From contig JAJQHY010000055.1 in the NCBI GenBank assembly GCA_021199495.1, forward strand, positions 85,117 through 149,116: 64,000 nt of DNA, given 5' to 3'. A model generated the notes under the pieces. The model saw only the letters and a list, made by a program, of their open reading frames with translations. It did not search any database and had not been told where the DNA came from. The stretch's first letter is position 1, and every line of letters starts with the position of its first letter. Source of the DNA: Lachnospiraceae bacterium (GTDB lineage: Bacteria > Bacillota > Clostridia > Lachnospirales > Lachnospiraceae). Position numbers and translations under genes: made by a program. Of this stretch, positions 42,528-52,300 are shown one piece after another.

Positions 42528-44951
42528 TCAGGAGCGGAGCGTCACATTCATGGTGTGTTCCAGCTTCCTTAAGATCTTCGCCACAATCTGATCCACCTTC
42601 TCGTTAGTCAGTTCCTCGTCCTTCGGACGGAATGTCACAGAAAAGGCCATGCTCTTTTTGCCTGCAGGTACCTGGCCGCCCTCGTAGACGTCGAAGAGCC
42701 TGATTTCACGGATCAGGTTGCTGCAGCTTACGATGGCTTCCTCAATCCGGCCGCAGGTCATATCCTTATCCATCACAAGCGCCAGGTCTCTTGTCTGCTC
42801 GTCAAACTTCGGCAGCGGCTCAAACGTAGGCCTGTTCTCATAGTATCTGGATAAAATATCCACGTCCAGCTCCATCACGAAAGCCGGAGTGCGCATGCTC
42901 AGCTCATTCTGAATCTCGTAAGAGACGGTACCAAGATAGCCGATTACCTCACCGTTGCAGGCGACTTCCGCCGCCTGGTAGGGGTGCAGGAAGGGCTTCG
43001 CGGTCGGTGCATAAGAGAAAGTAACGTACAGATTTTTCGCTACCGCCTCTGCGATCCCCTTCAATGTAAAGAAGGATTCCTTCTCTCCGAACACACCCAC
43101 GCAGAGGGTCTTTTTCTCATCCGGGTAGTCCGTCAGGGGCAGGGACTTCGGAATGAAGCGGTTGGCCAGCTCAAAGAGTCTGCCCTCTAAGGTGCCGCGC
43201 TTCTGGTTGCGGGCCATGGCCTCGATCATCTGCGGCGCTAAGGTGGTGCGCATCAGGGACATGTCCTCGTTGATCGGATTCAAAATCGGAATGGCCTGTC
43301 TCTCAGGCGCATCCTTGGCAAAGCGCATCAGGTCCAGATCCGACGGGGAGAAGAAGGAATAGTGCATGCACTCGTAAGCGCCGGTCGCACACACCGCCTT
43401 CTTTAAGGCAAGCTCCCCCTTCTGTTTTGTATTTTTGCCGCCCATGGTCACCTTAGCGGTGGGCATGAAGGTGGGTACGATGTGGTCGTAACCGTACATA
43501 CGGATAATTTCCTCGGAAATATCCGGGTAGGACTCCATGTCCTCGCGATAGGCCGGAATCTGAATCGTCAGCTCATCACCGTCAATCGTCGGCGCAAAAT
43601 TCAGGTTTGTCAGAATGCGGAGAATGTCCTCGTTCGGAACGGTGATGCCCAGAACGCCGTTGACCTTCTCCACGCTGGCCTTCATCTCTCTGGGCTCCAC
43701 GCTGTTGCCGGTGTTGACGTCCACGTGAGTGGATGTCACCTTGCCGCAGTGAAGCTCCTCGATCAGGTGCAGGGCACGCTTCATGGCCATCACGGTCGTG
43801 TATTCATCCACGCCCTTCTCGTATCTGGCGCTGGAATCGGAGCGCTTGCCCAGGGCGCGGGAGGTTTTGCGGATATTGTCTCTGGCGAATTTGGCCGCCT
43901 CAAACATGACGGTCGCGGTGGTGTCGCGGATTTCAGAATTCAGACCTCCCATAACGCCGCCCAAAGCCACGGCCTTCACACCGTCGCAGATCACCAGATT
44001 GTTAGGATGAAGCTCGTAGGTCTGCTCATCCAGTGTCACAATCGTCTCTTTTTCCTTCGCTCTTCTGACACAGATAGCGTTGCCCTCCAGGTATGCGCCG
44101 TCAAAGGCATGCATGGGCTGGCCTAATTCCATCAGAATATAGTTGGTGATATCGACTACGTTGGAGATGGACTGTAAGCCCACGAGGGCCAGACGTCTCT
44201 TCATCCAGGCAGGAGATTCACCGATTGTCACGTCATAAACCCAGTGCGCGATATAGCGGGGGCAGATATCCGGCGCTTCCACCGTCACCTGAAAGCCTTC
44301 CTGCACCGCATCGGTAGGATGATAATCAAGCGCCGGCTCCTTTAAGGGCTTCTCCAGCACCGCGGCCACTTCTCTGGCCATGCCGAAAATGCTCTGGCAG
44401 TCGGCGCGGTTGGCGGTGATGCCCACATCGAAAATCCAGTCGTCAAGACCCACGAGCGGCTTCACGTCAGCGCCCACGGGGGCGTCGTCCGGCAGCACCA
44501 GGAGGCCAAAATAGTCTGCGCCCGGATACAGGTCCTCATTAAGCCCCAGCTCCACGCCGGAGCAGAGCATACCGTTAGACTCATAACCGCGCAGCTTTCC
44601 CGCTTTGATGGTGGCCACGCCCTCCACGGTCTTGTGGTCTTTGGCCGTTGCATATACGGTAGCGCCAGGCAGGGCCAGCGGATATTTGCCGCCCACGTGG
44701 ACGTTGTCCGCGCCGCAGCAGACCTGCATGGTGCCGTGCTCTCCGGCATTGACCTGGCAGACGCTCAAATGTGTGTCGGGGATGGGCTCGCAGCTCTCCA
44801 CCAGACCCACGACGATATTGGTGATGTCCTTGCCGAGTTCCGTTTTTTCTTCTACTTCAAAGCCGCAGGAGAAGAGTTTTTCCTCGAGCTCCTGGGGGGT
44901 AATGTCGTCTATGTCTACATATTCTCTTAACCAGCTTAAAGGTAGTAACAT
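42528..44951 (-). CDS. pheT: Phenylalanyl-tRNA synthetase, beta subunit
   Basis: An 807-residue beta chain. N-terminal MLLPLSWLREYVDID, a tRNA-binding EMAP-like domain (about 40-150), B3/B4 editing region (about 210-390) with MELGQPMHAFD and MGGLNSEI, B5 (about 405-480) and a C-terminal ferredoxin-like anticodon domain starting near FDEQTRDLALVMDKD. Length is normal. CGGAGG precedes the ATG. It belongs to the T-box-controlled pheST transcript but is separated from pheS by an unusual 238-nt structured spacer. Confidence 0.97.
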   Translation of the reverse strand: MLLPLSWLREYVDIDDITPQELEEKLFSCGFEVEEKTELGKDITNIVVGLVESCEPIPDTHLSVCQVNAGEHGTMQVCCGADNVHVGGKYPLALPGATVYATAKDHKTVEGVATIKAGKLRGYESNGMLCSGVELGLNEDLYPGADYFGLLVLPDDAPVGADVKPLVGLDDWIFDVGITANRADCQSIFGMAREVAAVLEKPLKEPALDYHPTDAVQEGFQVTVEAPDICPRYIAHWVYDVTIGESPAWMKRRLALVGLQSISNVVDITNYILMELGQPMHAFDGAYLEGNAICVRRAKEKETIVTLDEQTYELHPNNLVICDGVKAVALGGVMGGLNSEIRDTTATVMFEAAKFARDNIRKTSRALGKRSDSSARYEKGVDEYTTVMAMKRALHLIEELHCGKVTSTHVDVNTGNSVEPREMKASVEKVNGVLGITVPNEDILRILTNLNFAPTIDGDELTIQIPAYREDMESYPDISEEIIRMYGYDHIVPTFMPTAKVTMGGKNTKQKGELALKKAVCATGAYECMHYSFFSPSDLDLMRFAKDAPERQAIPILNPINEDMSLMRTTLAPQMIEAMARNQKRGTLEGRLFELANRFIPKSLPLTDYPDEKKTLCVGVFGEKESFFTLKGIAEAVAKNLYVTFSYAPTAKPFLHPYQAAEVACNGEVIGYLGTVSYEIQNELSMRTPAFVMELDVDILSRYYENRPTFEPLPKFDEQTRDLALVMDKDMTCGRIEEAIVSCSNLIREIRLFDVYEGGQVPAGKKSMAFSVTFRPKDEELTNEKVDQIVAKILRKLEHTMNVTLRS

Positions 44952-45189
44952 GTGAAAACCTCCGATTGTCTGTTTATTTTATCGCAGTTTCCGTGATTAT
45001 CCTGAATAAAAGGACGGCTCGTCGCTCATCGCAAAGACTCGCCTTACCTTTTTTCATGATAATCACTGCTTACTCAGCGAAATGATACAAAAATTCTGTT
45101 GAGCTGAACCACCTGCAATATAGCTTATTGAAAGTTGCGTCAGCAGGCGAAAATCAGATTACAGGGTTCGCGAAGTGGTTCCTGTAATA
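44952..45189 (-). promoter_or_regulatory. Structured spacer between pheS and pheT
   Basis: Three stems can form on the message. ATTACAGG/CCTGTAAT follows the pheS stop; GAACCAC/GTGGTTC overlaps it and competes with it; and a large hairpin before pheT has the outer pair GTGATTATC/GATAATCAC with AAAAAGG/CCTTTT and GGC/GCC inside. There is no ORF with a ribosome site. It may set the pheS:pheT ratio or be a decayed element. Confidence 0.5.
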
Positions 45190-46236
45190 TCATTTATCAT
45201 CGATCTGTTTTAATGCTCGCAAATCAGATTCAAACAAGGTTTTGATATTGTTGATTCCGTATTTGAGCATGGTAGTGCGCTCTAAGCCGATGCCGAAGGC
45301 GAGGCCGCTGTATTTCTCAGAGTCGATGCCACAGTTCTCAAGCACTTTTTTATTGACAATGCCAGCGCCGAGAATCTCGATCCAGCCAGTGCCCTTGCAG
45401 AGTCTGCAGCCCTTGCCACCGCACTCGAAGCAGCTGACGTCAACCTCCACGGAAGGCTCCGTGAACGGGAAGTAGGAGGGGCGCAGGCGGGTATAGGTGC
45501 CCTCGCCGTAAATTTTCTGCACAAATAAATCCAGCATGCCCTGAAGGTCGCTTAAGGTGATATGCTCATCCACCACCAGACCCTCCATCTGGCCGAACAT
45601 CGGAGAGTGGGTGGAGTCATCGTCGGAGCGGAAAACACGGCCCGGGGACAGAATTTTGATAGGAGGCTTTTTATTCTCCATGACGTGAATCTGGCCCGCG
45701 GAGGTCTGGGTACGCAGCAGAAATTCCGGGGAGAGATAGAAGGTATCCTGCATGTCTCTGGCCGGATGATCCTGCGGCGTATTAAGCGCCGTGAAATTAT
45801 AGTAGTCGTTCTCGACCTCAGTGCCCTCGTACACCTCAAAGCCCATACCCGCGAACACGTCAATCAGCTGCTCGATGATCTGCGTGATGGGGTGAAGGTT
45901 GCCGGTTTCAGTCTCAACCGCCGGCATGGTCACGTCGATCTTTTCCTTTTCATAGCGGCGTTTTAACTCCGCCTCCTTTAACTTCACATCCATCTCGTCA
46001 AAGACCTGCACGGCCCATTCCTTCAGCTCGTTGACCGCCTTGCCGTAGTCGGCACGCTGCTCTTTGGGGATGTTTTTCATCTCCTTCATCAGCTGACCAA
46101 TCTCGCCCGTTTTGGAGTCGAGGAAGCTCTTTTTGAATTCATAAACCGCCCTGGAGCTGTCGAGCTTTTCTGCACCGTCCTGGATTTTCTGCTTGATGGC
46201 GGCGATGTTTTCCGCCAGTCTGTTTGTCTCCTGCAT
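45190..46236 (-). CDS. pheS: Phenylalanyl-tRNA synthetase, alpha subunit
   Basis: A 348-residue catalytic subunit of the alpha2-beta2 enzyme. N-terminal coiled coil (about 1-85) that grips tRNA, then class II motif 1 ([28 protein letters not shown]), motif 2 ([25 protein letters not shown]) and motif 3 ([18 protein letters not shown]). Start at 46236 ([11 protein letters not shown]) follows AGGAG; the frame to 46425 reads through repeat element C and is not coding. Regulated by a phenylalanine T-box upstream. Confidence 0.97.
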   Translation of the reverse strand: MQETNRLAENIAAIKQKIQDGAEKLDSSRAVYEFKKSFLDSKTGEIGQLMKEMKNIPKEQRADYGKAVNELKEWAVQVFDEMDVKLKEAELKRRYEKEKIDVTMPAVETETGNLHPITQIIEQLIDVFAGMGFEVYEGTEVENDYYNFTALNTPQDHPARDMQDTFYLSPEFLLRTQTSAGQIHVMENKKPPIKILSPGRVFRSDDDSTHSPMFGQMEGLVVDEHITLSDLQGMLDLFVQKIYGEGTYTRLRPSYFPFTEPSVEVDVSCFECGGKGCRLCKGTGWIEILGAGIVNKKVLENCGIDSEKYSGLAFGIGLERTTMLKYGINNIKTLFESDLRALKQIDDK

Positions 46237-46284
46237 AATCGTCTCCTGCTTTCTTATATAATGAACCATATTATAAAACGGTCC

Positions 46285-46435
46285 GTGTGACAAAATAAAA
46301 CTGCCTCGCTCATGCTGTGCGAAACATTCCGATGAGCCCCCGAAAACAGGAAAAGTGTTCAGCAGAGGCTTCCACTTTTCCCTGGGTCTCATCTCCAGCG
46401 CACATAAATCGCTCAGCAGTTTCATGTTATCACAC
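46285..46435 (+). repeat. Structured repeat element, copy C, in the pheST leader
   Basis: Third member of the family at 32403-32746. Outer pairs GTGTGA/TCACAC and AAACTGC/GCAGTTT, then GTGCG/CGCAC, GATGAG/CTCATC, CAGG/CCTG and AAAAGTG (46351)/CACTTTT (46373) around the 15-nt loop TTCAGCAGAGGCTTC. CATTCCGATGAGCC and GTCTCATCTCC match copies A and B. It lies between the T-box terminator and the pheS ribosome site, in the orientation opposite to pheS. Confidence 0.85.
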
Positions 46436-46461
46436 TACATTTTCTGCAATTTATGTGCCTG

Positions 46462-46770
46462 TAAAAAAAGAAACGTCCCATATCCACAAAGGATATGGGA
46501 CGAGTAAACCCGCGGTACCACCCATGTTCGGATATCCATTGCAATATCCGCACTTCATCCACCTTAATGCGGCGGTCACATCCGCTTAACGCGCTGCCGT
46601 CCTCATTGCTTCCAAAAACCATCAGGCAAAGGCACCCGCAGCTCTTTTCACGGAAAACTCCCATGCTGAAATTCACCGGCTTAAAGGCCGCCCGCGCTCA
46701 CAGCTGATAACGCCGACTCTCTGTGGACCCCTGGTAAGTCAGTTACTGACACATGTTCTCAGTCCTGTCC
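46462..46770 (-). promoter_or_regulatory. Phenylalanine T-box riboswitch of pheST
   Basis: The T-box sequence GGGTGGTACCGCG is at 46511-46523 (minus strand). The terminator is GTCCCATATCC/GGATATGGGAC (46475-46501) followed by a T run. In Stem I the segment GGTGAATTTCAGC places a UUC (Phe) specifier at 46668-46670, matching the regulated gene. Uncharged tRNA-Phe would stabilise the antiterminator and turn on pheS-pheT. Most of the 46237-46879 gap is this element plus repeat copy C. Confidence 0.92.
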
Positions 46771-46799
46771 ATCTTAACGCAGGCCATAAAAAAAGTCAA
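46771..46799 (-). promoter_or_regulatory. Promoter of the pheST T-box transcript
   Basis: TTGACT (46794-46799) and TAAGAT (46771-46776), minus strand, with a 17-nt spacer immediately before the T-box leader. Confidence 0.75.
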
Positions 46800-46879
46800 G
46801 CGGGAGTTTTTGATCGCTAATCGCTGTTCACAGCCGCTTCTCCTCACATGCGCAAAAGCATCGGCTGTGAATAGTAATC

Positions 46880-47083
46880 TTATTCAATCTCAAACTTCGG
46901 CGGCTCGTCCAGATCATGCGGCACCGGGGCACCATTCTTTTTGCGCTGGCGCACGCACTCCGTCAGGAGATATTCAATCTGACCGTTGACTGAGCGGAAG
47001 TCATCCTCCGCCCAGGCCGCGATCGCATCATACAGTTTTGCCGACAGGCGCAGCGGCACCTGCTTTTTTCCATTATCTGCCAT
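46880..47083 (-). CDS. Arc-type ribbon-helix-helix DNA-binding protein
   Basis: A 67-residue protein with the ribbon-helix-helix pattern [42 protein letters not shown], as in Arc-like repressors. It starts one base after the SPFH stop, so the two are one operon. The paired TGATATCA boxes in the promoter of that operon are the likely operator. SPFH-Arc pairs are common in Firmicutes. Confidence 0.9.
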   Translation of the reverse strand: MADNGKKQVPLRLSAKLYDAIAAWAEDDFRSVNGQIEYLLTECVRQRKKNGAPVPHDLDEPPKFEIE

Positions 47084-47084
47084 A

Positions 47085-48122
47085 TCAATACAAACTTCCT
47101 GAATTTACAATAGGCTGCGCGTCCCGGTTGCCGCACAGCACGACCAGCAGGTTGGAAACCATGGCTGCCTTGCGCTCCTCATCCAGCACAACGGTCTGCT
47201 TCTCATTCAGGCGTTCCAGCGCCATCTCGACCATGCCCACTGCGCCGTCCACAATCATCTTTCTCGCGTCAATGATGGCCGAGGCCTGCTGGCGCTGCAG
47301 CATCACAGCCGCGATCTCCGGCGCATAGGCCAGGTAAGTAATCCGGGCTTCAATTACCTCCAGACCGGCCTCCTGCACCTTGCTCTGAATCTCGTCCCGG
47401 ATTCGCTGCGCCACAATATCGCTGGAGCCGCGCAGACTTCCTTCGTCAGCGATTCCGTCCCCGGTGGTATCGATATTCTCCGCCACATCATAAGGATAGA
47501 GCCGGACAATATTGCGCAGAGCGCTGTCGCACTGCAGGGACAGATACTCTTTATAATTATCCACATTGAAAACCGCCTTCGCCGTGTCCGTCACTCTCCA
47601 CATCACCGCGATAGCGATTTCCACCGGATTGCCCAGGGCATCGTTGATCTTCTGACGGTTGTTGTTTAAGGTCATGATTTTCAGGGAAACCTTTTTGCCG
47701 CCGTCACTGCCGATATTCAACTGCAGACCATTGTCCGCCTGATTTAAAATAGCCATGGGACCGGAGTGGTCCACGTCTCCGCTCTGCTTTAAGCGGGTCT
47801 TCGCCGCCGGGTTGACGCTGACACAGAACGGATTGACGAAATAAAAGCCTGCGTCCCGGATGGTGCCCACATATTTGCCGAACAGGGTCAGCACCATCGC
47901 CTCCTGCGGCTTTAAGACCTTCAGTCCCAGGAAGGGAATCCAGCCCAGGCACAGATACACGATCCCCACCACCATGAGGGCAACCTCCGCTGCTCCCCAC
48001 GTTTCATCTGCAATCTGTATGCCGGCGACCACCACGAGCGCAATCGCCGCGGCATACAGGACGATAAACAGCAGCATACAGGCCATCCCGTTTTTCCGAT
48101 TGTTCAATACCTTTTCTTCCAT
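47085..48122 (-). CDS. SPFH/Band 7 domain membrane protein
   Basis: A 345-residue protein with two N-terminal membrane helices (about 12-36 and 44-65) and an SPFH domain (about 70-280: [75 protein letters not shown]). The C-terminal helix has [26 protein letters not shown] proteins form membrane scaffolds; stress-related roles are usual. AGAGGAG precedes the ATG at 48122. Co-transcribed with the Arc-type gene. Confidence 0.92.
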   Translation of the reverse strand: MEEKVLNNRKNGMACMLLFIVLYAAAIALVVVAGIQIADETWGAAEVALMVVGIVYLCLGWIPFLGLKVLKPQEAMVLTLFGKYVGTIRDAGFYFVNPFCVSVNPAAKTRLKQSGDVDHSGPMAILNQADNGLQLNIGSDGGKKVSLKIMTLNNNRQKINDALGNPVEIAIAVMWRVTDTAKAVFNVDNYKEYLSLQCDSALRNIVRLYPYDVAENIDTTGDGIADEGSLRGSSDIVAQRIRDEIQSKVQEAGLEVIEARITYLAYAPEIAAVMLQRQQASAIIDARKMIVDGAVGMVEMALERLNEKQTVVLDEERKAAMVSNLLVVLCGNRDAQPIVNSGSLY

Positions 48123-48180
48123 GATTCATTTTCTCCTCTCTCATTGGCTTCGGCGCAGGTTTCTGCGCTTTTGCCTCTTA

Positions 48181-48209
48181 ATGATATCAATTTGATATCA
48201 TATTGTCAA
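48181..48209 (-). promoter_or_regulatory. SPFH-Arc promoter with paired TGATATCA operator boxes
   Basis: TTGACA (48204-48209) and TATCAT (48181-48186), minus strand, spacer 17 nt. Two identical palindromic boxes TGATATCA (48182-48189 and 48193-48200) occupy the spacer and -10, 11 bp apart, one helical turn, as expected for two ribbon-helix-helix dimers. Confidence 0.8.
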
Positions 48210-48252
48210 GTGCCAGAGAGTAAAAATCATGTAAAGACTATCATAACCGAAA

Positions 48253-49227
48253 CTATTCCACAAAATCTGACAGTGCTCTGAAAGTATATCCCATTTCCTC
48301 CCACTTCGTCAACAGCTCATCCAGGATCTCCGCATTGGTCGAGGAGGTATTATGCAGCAGGACAATCGCGCCCGGGTGCACCCGCGCCAGCAGCTTGTTG
48401 AAGGCCTCCTCGTGGGTCGGCTGATCATCCTGATACCAGTCCACATAGGCCAGGCTCCAGAAAAAGGTGGCATAACCCAGCTCCTGTGCCATTTTTAAAT
48501 TGTCCACACTGTATTTCCCCTGCGGCGGCCGGTAATACAGAGACATCTGCGTCCCGGTCACCTCCTCAAACAATACGGCATTATCCTCCATTTCCTTCTG
48601 AAAAGAAACCATATCGGAAATCTGCGACATATCCGGGTGATTGTAGGTATGATTACCCACGGTATGCCCCTCCTCCACCATACGCTTCACCAGTTCCGGA
48701 GCGCTCTCCAGGAAATAGCCCACCACAAAAAAGGTGGCCGGCGCTTCATGCGCCTTCAAGGCATCCAGAATCGCCTCTGTATTGCCATTCTCATAGCCAC
48801 AGTCAAATGTCAGATACAGAATTTTCTCCTCTGTGTCGGACATGAAATAGGCATTATATTGCGCCAGCTCCTCCACCGTAGCCATCCCGGTCGGCTTCGT
48901 TCCTGCCTCCCCGAAGCCAAGTCCCCAGTTGACAGTGTCTGCGCTGATGATGCCTGTATCCGTTTCCATGATCTCAGTCAGGTCAGTTCCGGCAGTCAGA
49001 TCGGAGGCTTCTGTTTCATTCAGGCCGGCCTCTTCCATACCTGCTCCTGCCTCCGTCTGCATGCTGTTTCCGCTCACTCTTGCTGCCTGTTGACTGTCTG
49101 CAATTCGCGCCGCCACCCCGCCCAGAATGAACGCAAATACAAACAGTCCAGCCACAGACAGCCCTCTGCGCAGATGGTTCTCCGAAAATATCCCGGACAG
49201 CGTCTTTTTTACATAGATTGTTTTCAT
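48253..49227 (-). CDS. PdaA-like polysaccharide deacetylase, membrane anchored
   Basis: A 324-residue NodB-homology protein with one N-terminal helix (about 22-42). The domain (about 140-320) shows LTFDCGYENGNTEAILDAL with the catalytic Asp, HTYNHPDMSQ with metal-binding His residues, YYRPPQGKYS and VLLHNTSSTNAEIL. The CGYENGNT form is that of PdaA-type peptidoglycan N-acetylmuramic acid deacetylases. It acts outside the membrane on the wall. It follows pilus locus 2 on the same strand, but a 139-nt gap with a hairpin separates them. Confidence 0.92.
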   Translation of the reverse strand: MKTIYVKKTLSGIFSENHLRRGLSVAGLFVFAFILGGVAARIADSQQAARVSGNSMQTEAGAGMEEAGLNETEASDLTAGTDLTEIMETDTGIISADTVNWGLGFGEAGTKPTGMATVEELAQYNAYFMSDTEEKILYLTFDCGYENGNTEAILDALKAHEAPATFFVVGYFLESAPELVKRMVEEGHTVGNHTYNHPDMSQISDMVSFQKEMEDNAVLFEEVTGTQMSLYYRPPQGKYSVDNLKMAQELGYATFFWSLAYVDWYQDDQPTHEEAFNKLLARVHPGAIVLLHNTSSTNAEILDELLTKWEEMGYTFRALSDFVE

Positions 49228-49316
49228 AGTTCGCCCTGCATGGTTCTCTCTGTATACATATCTATGAAAGAATCCGTCAGGAAATACATCATTGCTTCCC
49301 GCTTCTTTTATATATG

Positions 49317-49343
49317 GTGATGTCCGCGTCAGCGGACATGTCC
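49317..49343. repeat. 27-bp hairpin repeat, copy 2 (after the giant adhesin gene)
   Basis: Identical over 27 bp to 42493-42519, with 8-bp arms and GTCA loop, 24 nt after the adhesin stop. Confidence 0.75.
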
Positions 49344-49366
49344 GTTTTATAGCTCATTGGCAGCCG

Positions 49367-52300
49367 CTACACCAACTGCCGATAATGGCGCCTGCGCAGC
49401 AGAACCGCAGCTCCACCGCAAAGCAGCAGACCAGGCAGTGTGAAAATGCCGGTACCAATGCCGCCGGACTGAGGCAGAGCATAGCCTGGTGCGTTTGTCA
49501 CAGAGATGACAGCAACAGTTTTATCACTGTTTACATTCACATTCGTACTGGTCTGAGAAACAACTTCCGGAGAATAAGTCAGGCTGTAGCCGTCCGGAGC
49601 CTGCACCTCCATCAGGTAATAAGCTTCCTCTTTCTTCAGTTTGCTCCATGAGATCATACCGTTACCGTCAGTGATCTGCACATCATACAGATACCAGATT
49701 TTCTCATTTGCTGTCCCGGCGTCCGTTATTTTTATCTGAGTCGGCTTTGCGTCCAACATCAATGCCGCATAGTCGCTTTCAGACATCTGATCTGTTGAAA
49801 ACGGACTGTACAAAGCGAATATTGCACCTGCTAACACTTTTGTCTGTACGTTTTCATCTACCTTGTACAGTGTCAGCGTCCAGGTCCGCTCCTGGTTCAC
49901 ACAGGTCAGCGTAATGTTCCCTGATCTGTCATAGGTAAAAGTATACCCGTTTGTCCTGGTTGTTATATTCCAGCTATGGAAGTCATATTCGGAGTTTGGA
50001 ATCTCGATGATCGTATATTGAACATCATCCGTCCATGTCCATTTGTATGAGCTTTCCTCCGCACTGCAGGTGCCATTGTTGTCTGTAATCGTGTATTTCT
50101 TCAGATCTGCCAGCAGCAGACTTTCCGATGCAGCTTCACCTTGTTTTACCGTAACCACCGCTTTGGTCAGCGTGGTGATGCCGTCCGCATACAATGCAGC
50201 CAGCAGTTCACTTTCATTCTCTCCTGTTATCGTGGTGGTTCCTTCATAAATCAGGAACGTGAATTCCGTATCTGCTTCTGCTGATGCCGCGGTGCTGCCG
50301 TCAGACTCCACCAGTTCCTTCACCAGGGAGGGGGCTGTCGGGATCTGAACGCCGACCTTACGTGGAGACGCAGTCAATTCATAGCTGCTGGTGGAAGCCG
50401 AGTACAGGTATCCAAAGCTGTTATACGCAATTTCGCCGGCATCTGCTGTGTCATTATCCACCACCGCGTCAAAAGTAACCGTGACGGCGGCATAAGCAGG
50501 AATATAATCTCCAGCCTCATAATTCCCCTCATTGTCTCCATGGAACAGGAAGATCACGCGGAAGGAGCGGACACTTTCTCCGGCAGGGATTTCACTCAGC
50601 GCATCATACCAGGTGTTCGTGGCGGTGCCTGAATCCGCATTCAGATCGTCCTCACCCACATCGTCACTGGTCGAATACTGGATCCTGTAATCATCACCCT
50701 CGGTCAGCGCCGTAATGGTACCGTCAGACTCCGTGACTGCTACTGTAAAGTTCGAACTTTCGGCTAACAACACCGTAAATTCACTTTTCCGTTCGGCAGC
50801 TGTCAGTGTCATGGCATCACCCTCTTTGGGAAGGTTGTCCAACAAAACCAATTCGTCCATCTTTTCATTGCCATTTGTCACCTTCAGCGTGTAGCGGAAG
50901 ATGCTTCCCGCACTGGTCAGGGTAATACTGGTGTCCTTCGATGTGGAAGTCGCCGTGTTATCGGTTTCTGTTTTTTCGTCGTCCAGCTCTGTAACAGATT
51001 TTGATGAGGTGGTATTGTATCCGTAGGATACCGCCACAGAAGCTTCGTCCATCACCGCATGGTAGGCACCTATAATCTTATCGCCGTCGGTGGCCAGAAT
51101 CTCAGTTCCGTTTCCGATATACCCTTCTCCAAATTCCTGGGTCGGACGCACATAGGCTGTATTCGTGATGACACCGTTATAGTATGTGCTGCTGTCCGAT
51201 GTAGTGTTCAGGCTCAGCACCCCATAGCCGCCGGAAGGAAGGGAGAACGCCCGCTTTGTTCGCTCTTCAACAGTGGCGTTAGAACTGGTCAAATTGCCCA
51301 AATTGATGCACAATACAAGGTTCCCGTCGCTATCCGTCCACGCTTGCAGCCCTACTGCATACTTTGTAGGATTATAGCCGACGTTGGCATAAATCCAGTT
51401 CCAGGAATTCTCAGATAAAGTATAAGTTATTTTGGTGGATGAAGTACTGGAAGAATATCTATACCCGTAAATTTTGCATACACCGTCAGACCCTGACAAG
51501 GTACCAAGCGTATATGTTGTAGAGTTACCAGCCCCATCATACACGGTATAAGTCAGTGTACCAGTAAAATAATATGGGCTTTGGATCACATCATAAATAT
51601 AATACCCCACCATGGTACTCTCGCCGTCATTCGTCACCTTTATCGACCACGTAAGGGTTTCACCGGACCCGGCAGCATCGCTGTCCGTGGTTTTCTCTAT
51701 TCCGGGTTTGATCTGTTCCCGGTAAACCGTTACGGTGGAGGCCAGCCAGTCATCCCCTTCTCCGGTCATACCATATAAGGCAGCCTCAGCCGCATTCCAT
51801 ATATCTGTATTACCATCATTCCTGTTATAACCAGTATTCCAGCTGACAGTATCCGCCGACACCTCATTACTCAATGCCAGACCGCCGCCGCTGTAATCAT
51901 AAAACGGCATGGCAATCTTGTTGATTTCAGCATCGTTGCGGTCTGCGTATGTATTGGTCCAGACATAGTAGGTAAACACTGCCGCTTCTCCCGGTTCCAG
52001 GTAATACCGCTCATAGTCATTGGAATAGCCCAGGTCGCCGCCGCTTAAATCAAAAGACACTATATTTGTCTCAGAATCATAAACCGCTGTCACATCAAAG
52101 GTTTTACAGATCACTTCGTTTCCCTGACTGTCTGTCACCGTCATGTCTGTTGTAGCTGTCGGTTTTTTAGCGGTGTTCGTGTTATAGGTGAAGCCATCCG
52201 GCAGGACATCCTCCAAAGTGTTCAGGTAGAGATTAACCGGGCCTTCGTTATAGAGCACCACATAATATTCCACATACCCATACCTGCCGGCAGAATCATT

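Noticed and set aside
43482..44126. 214-residue plus-strand open frame within pheT
   Set aside because: Shadow of the pheT reading frame; its His/Gly-rich composition is typical of reverse-strand translation.
46236..46425. N-terminal extension of PheS upstream of 46236
   Set aside because: It reads through structured repeat copy C, is unlike PheS, and a good ribosome site supports the start at 46236.
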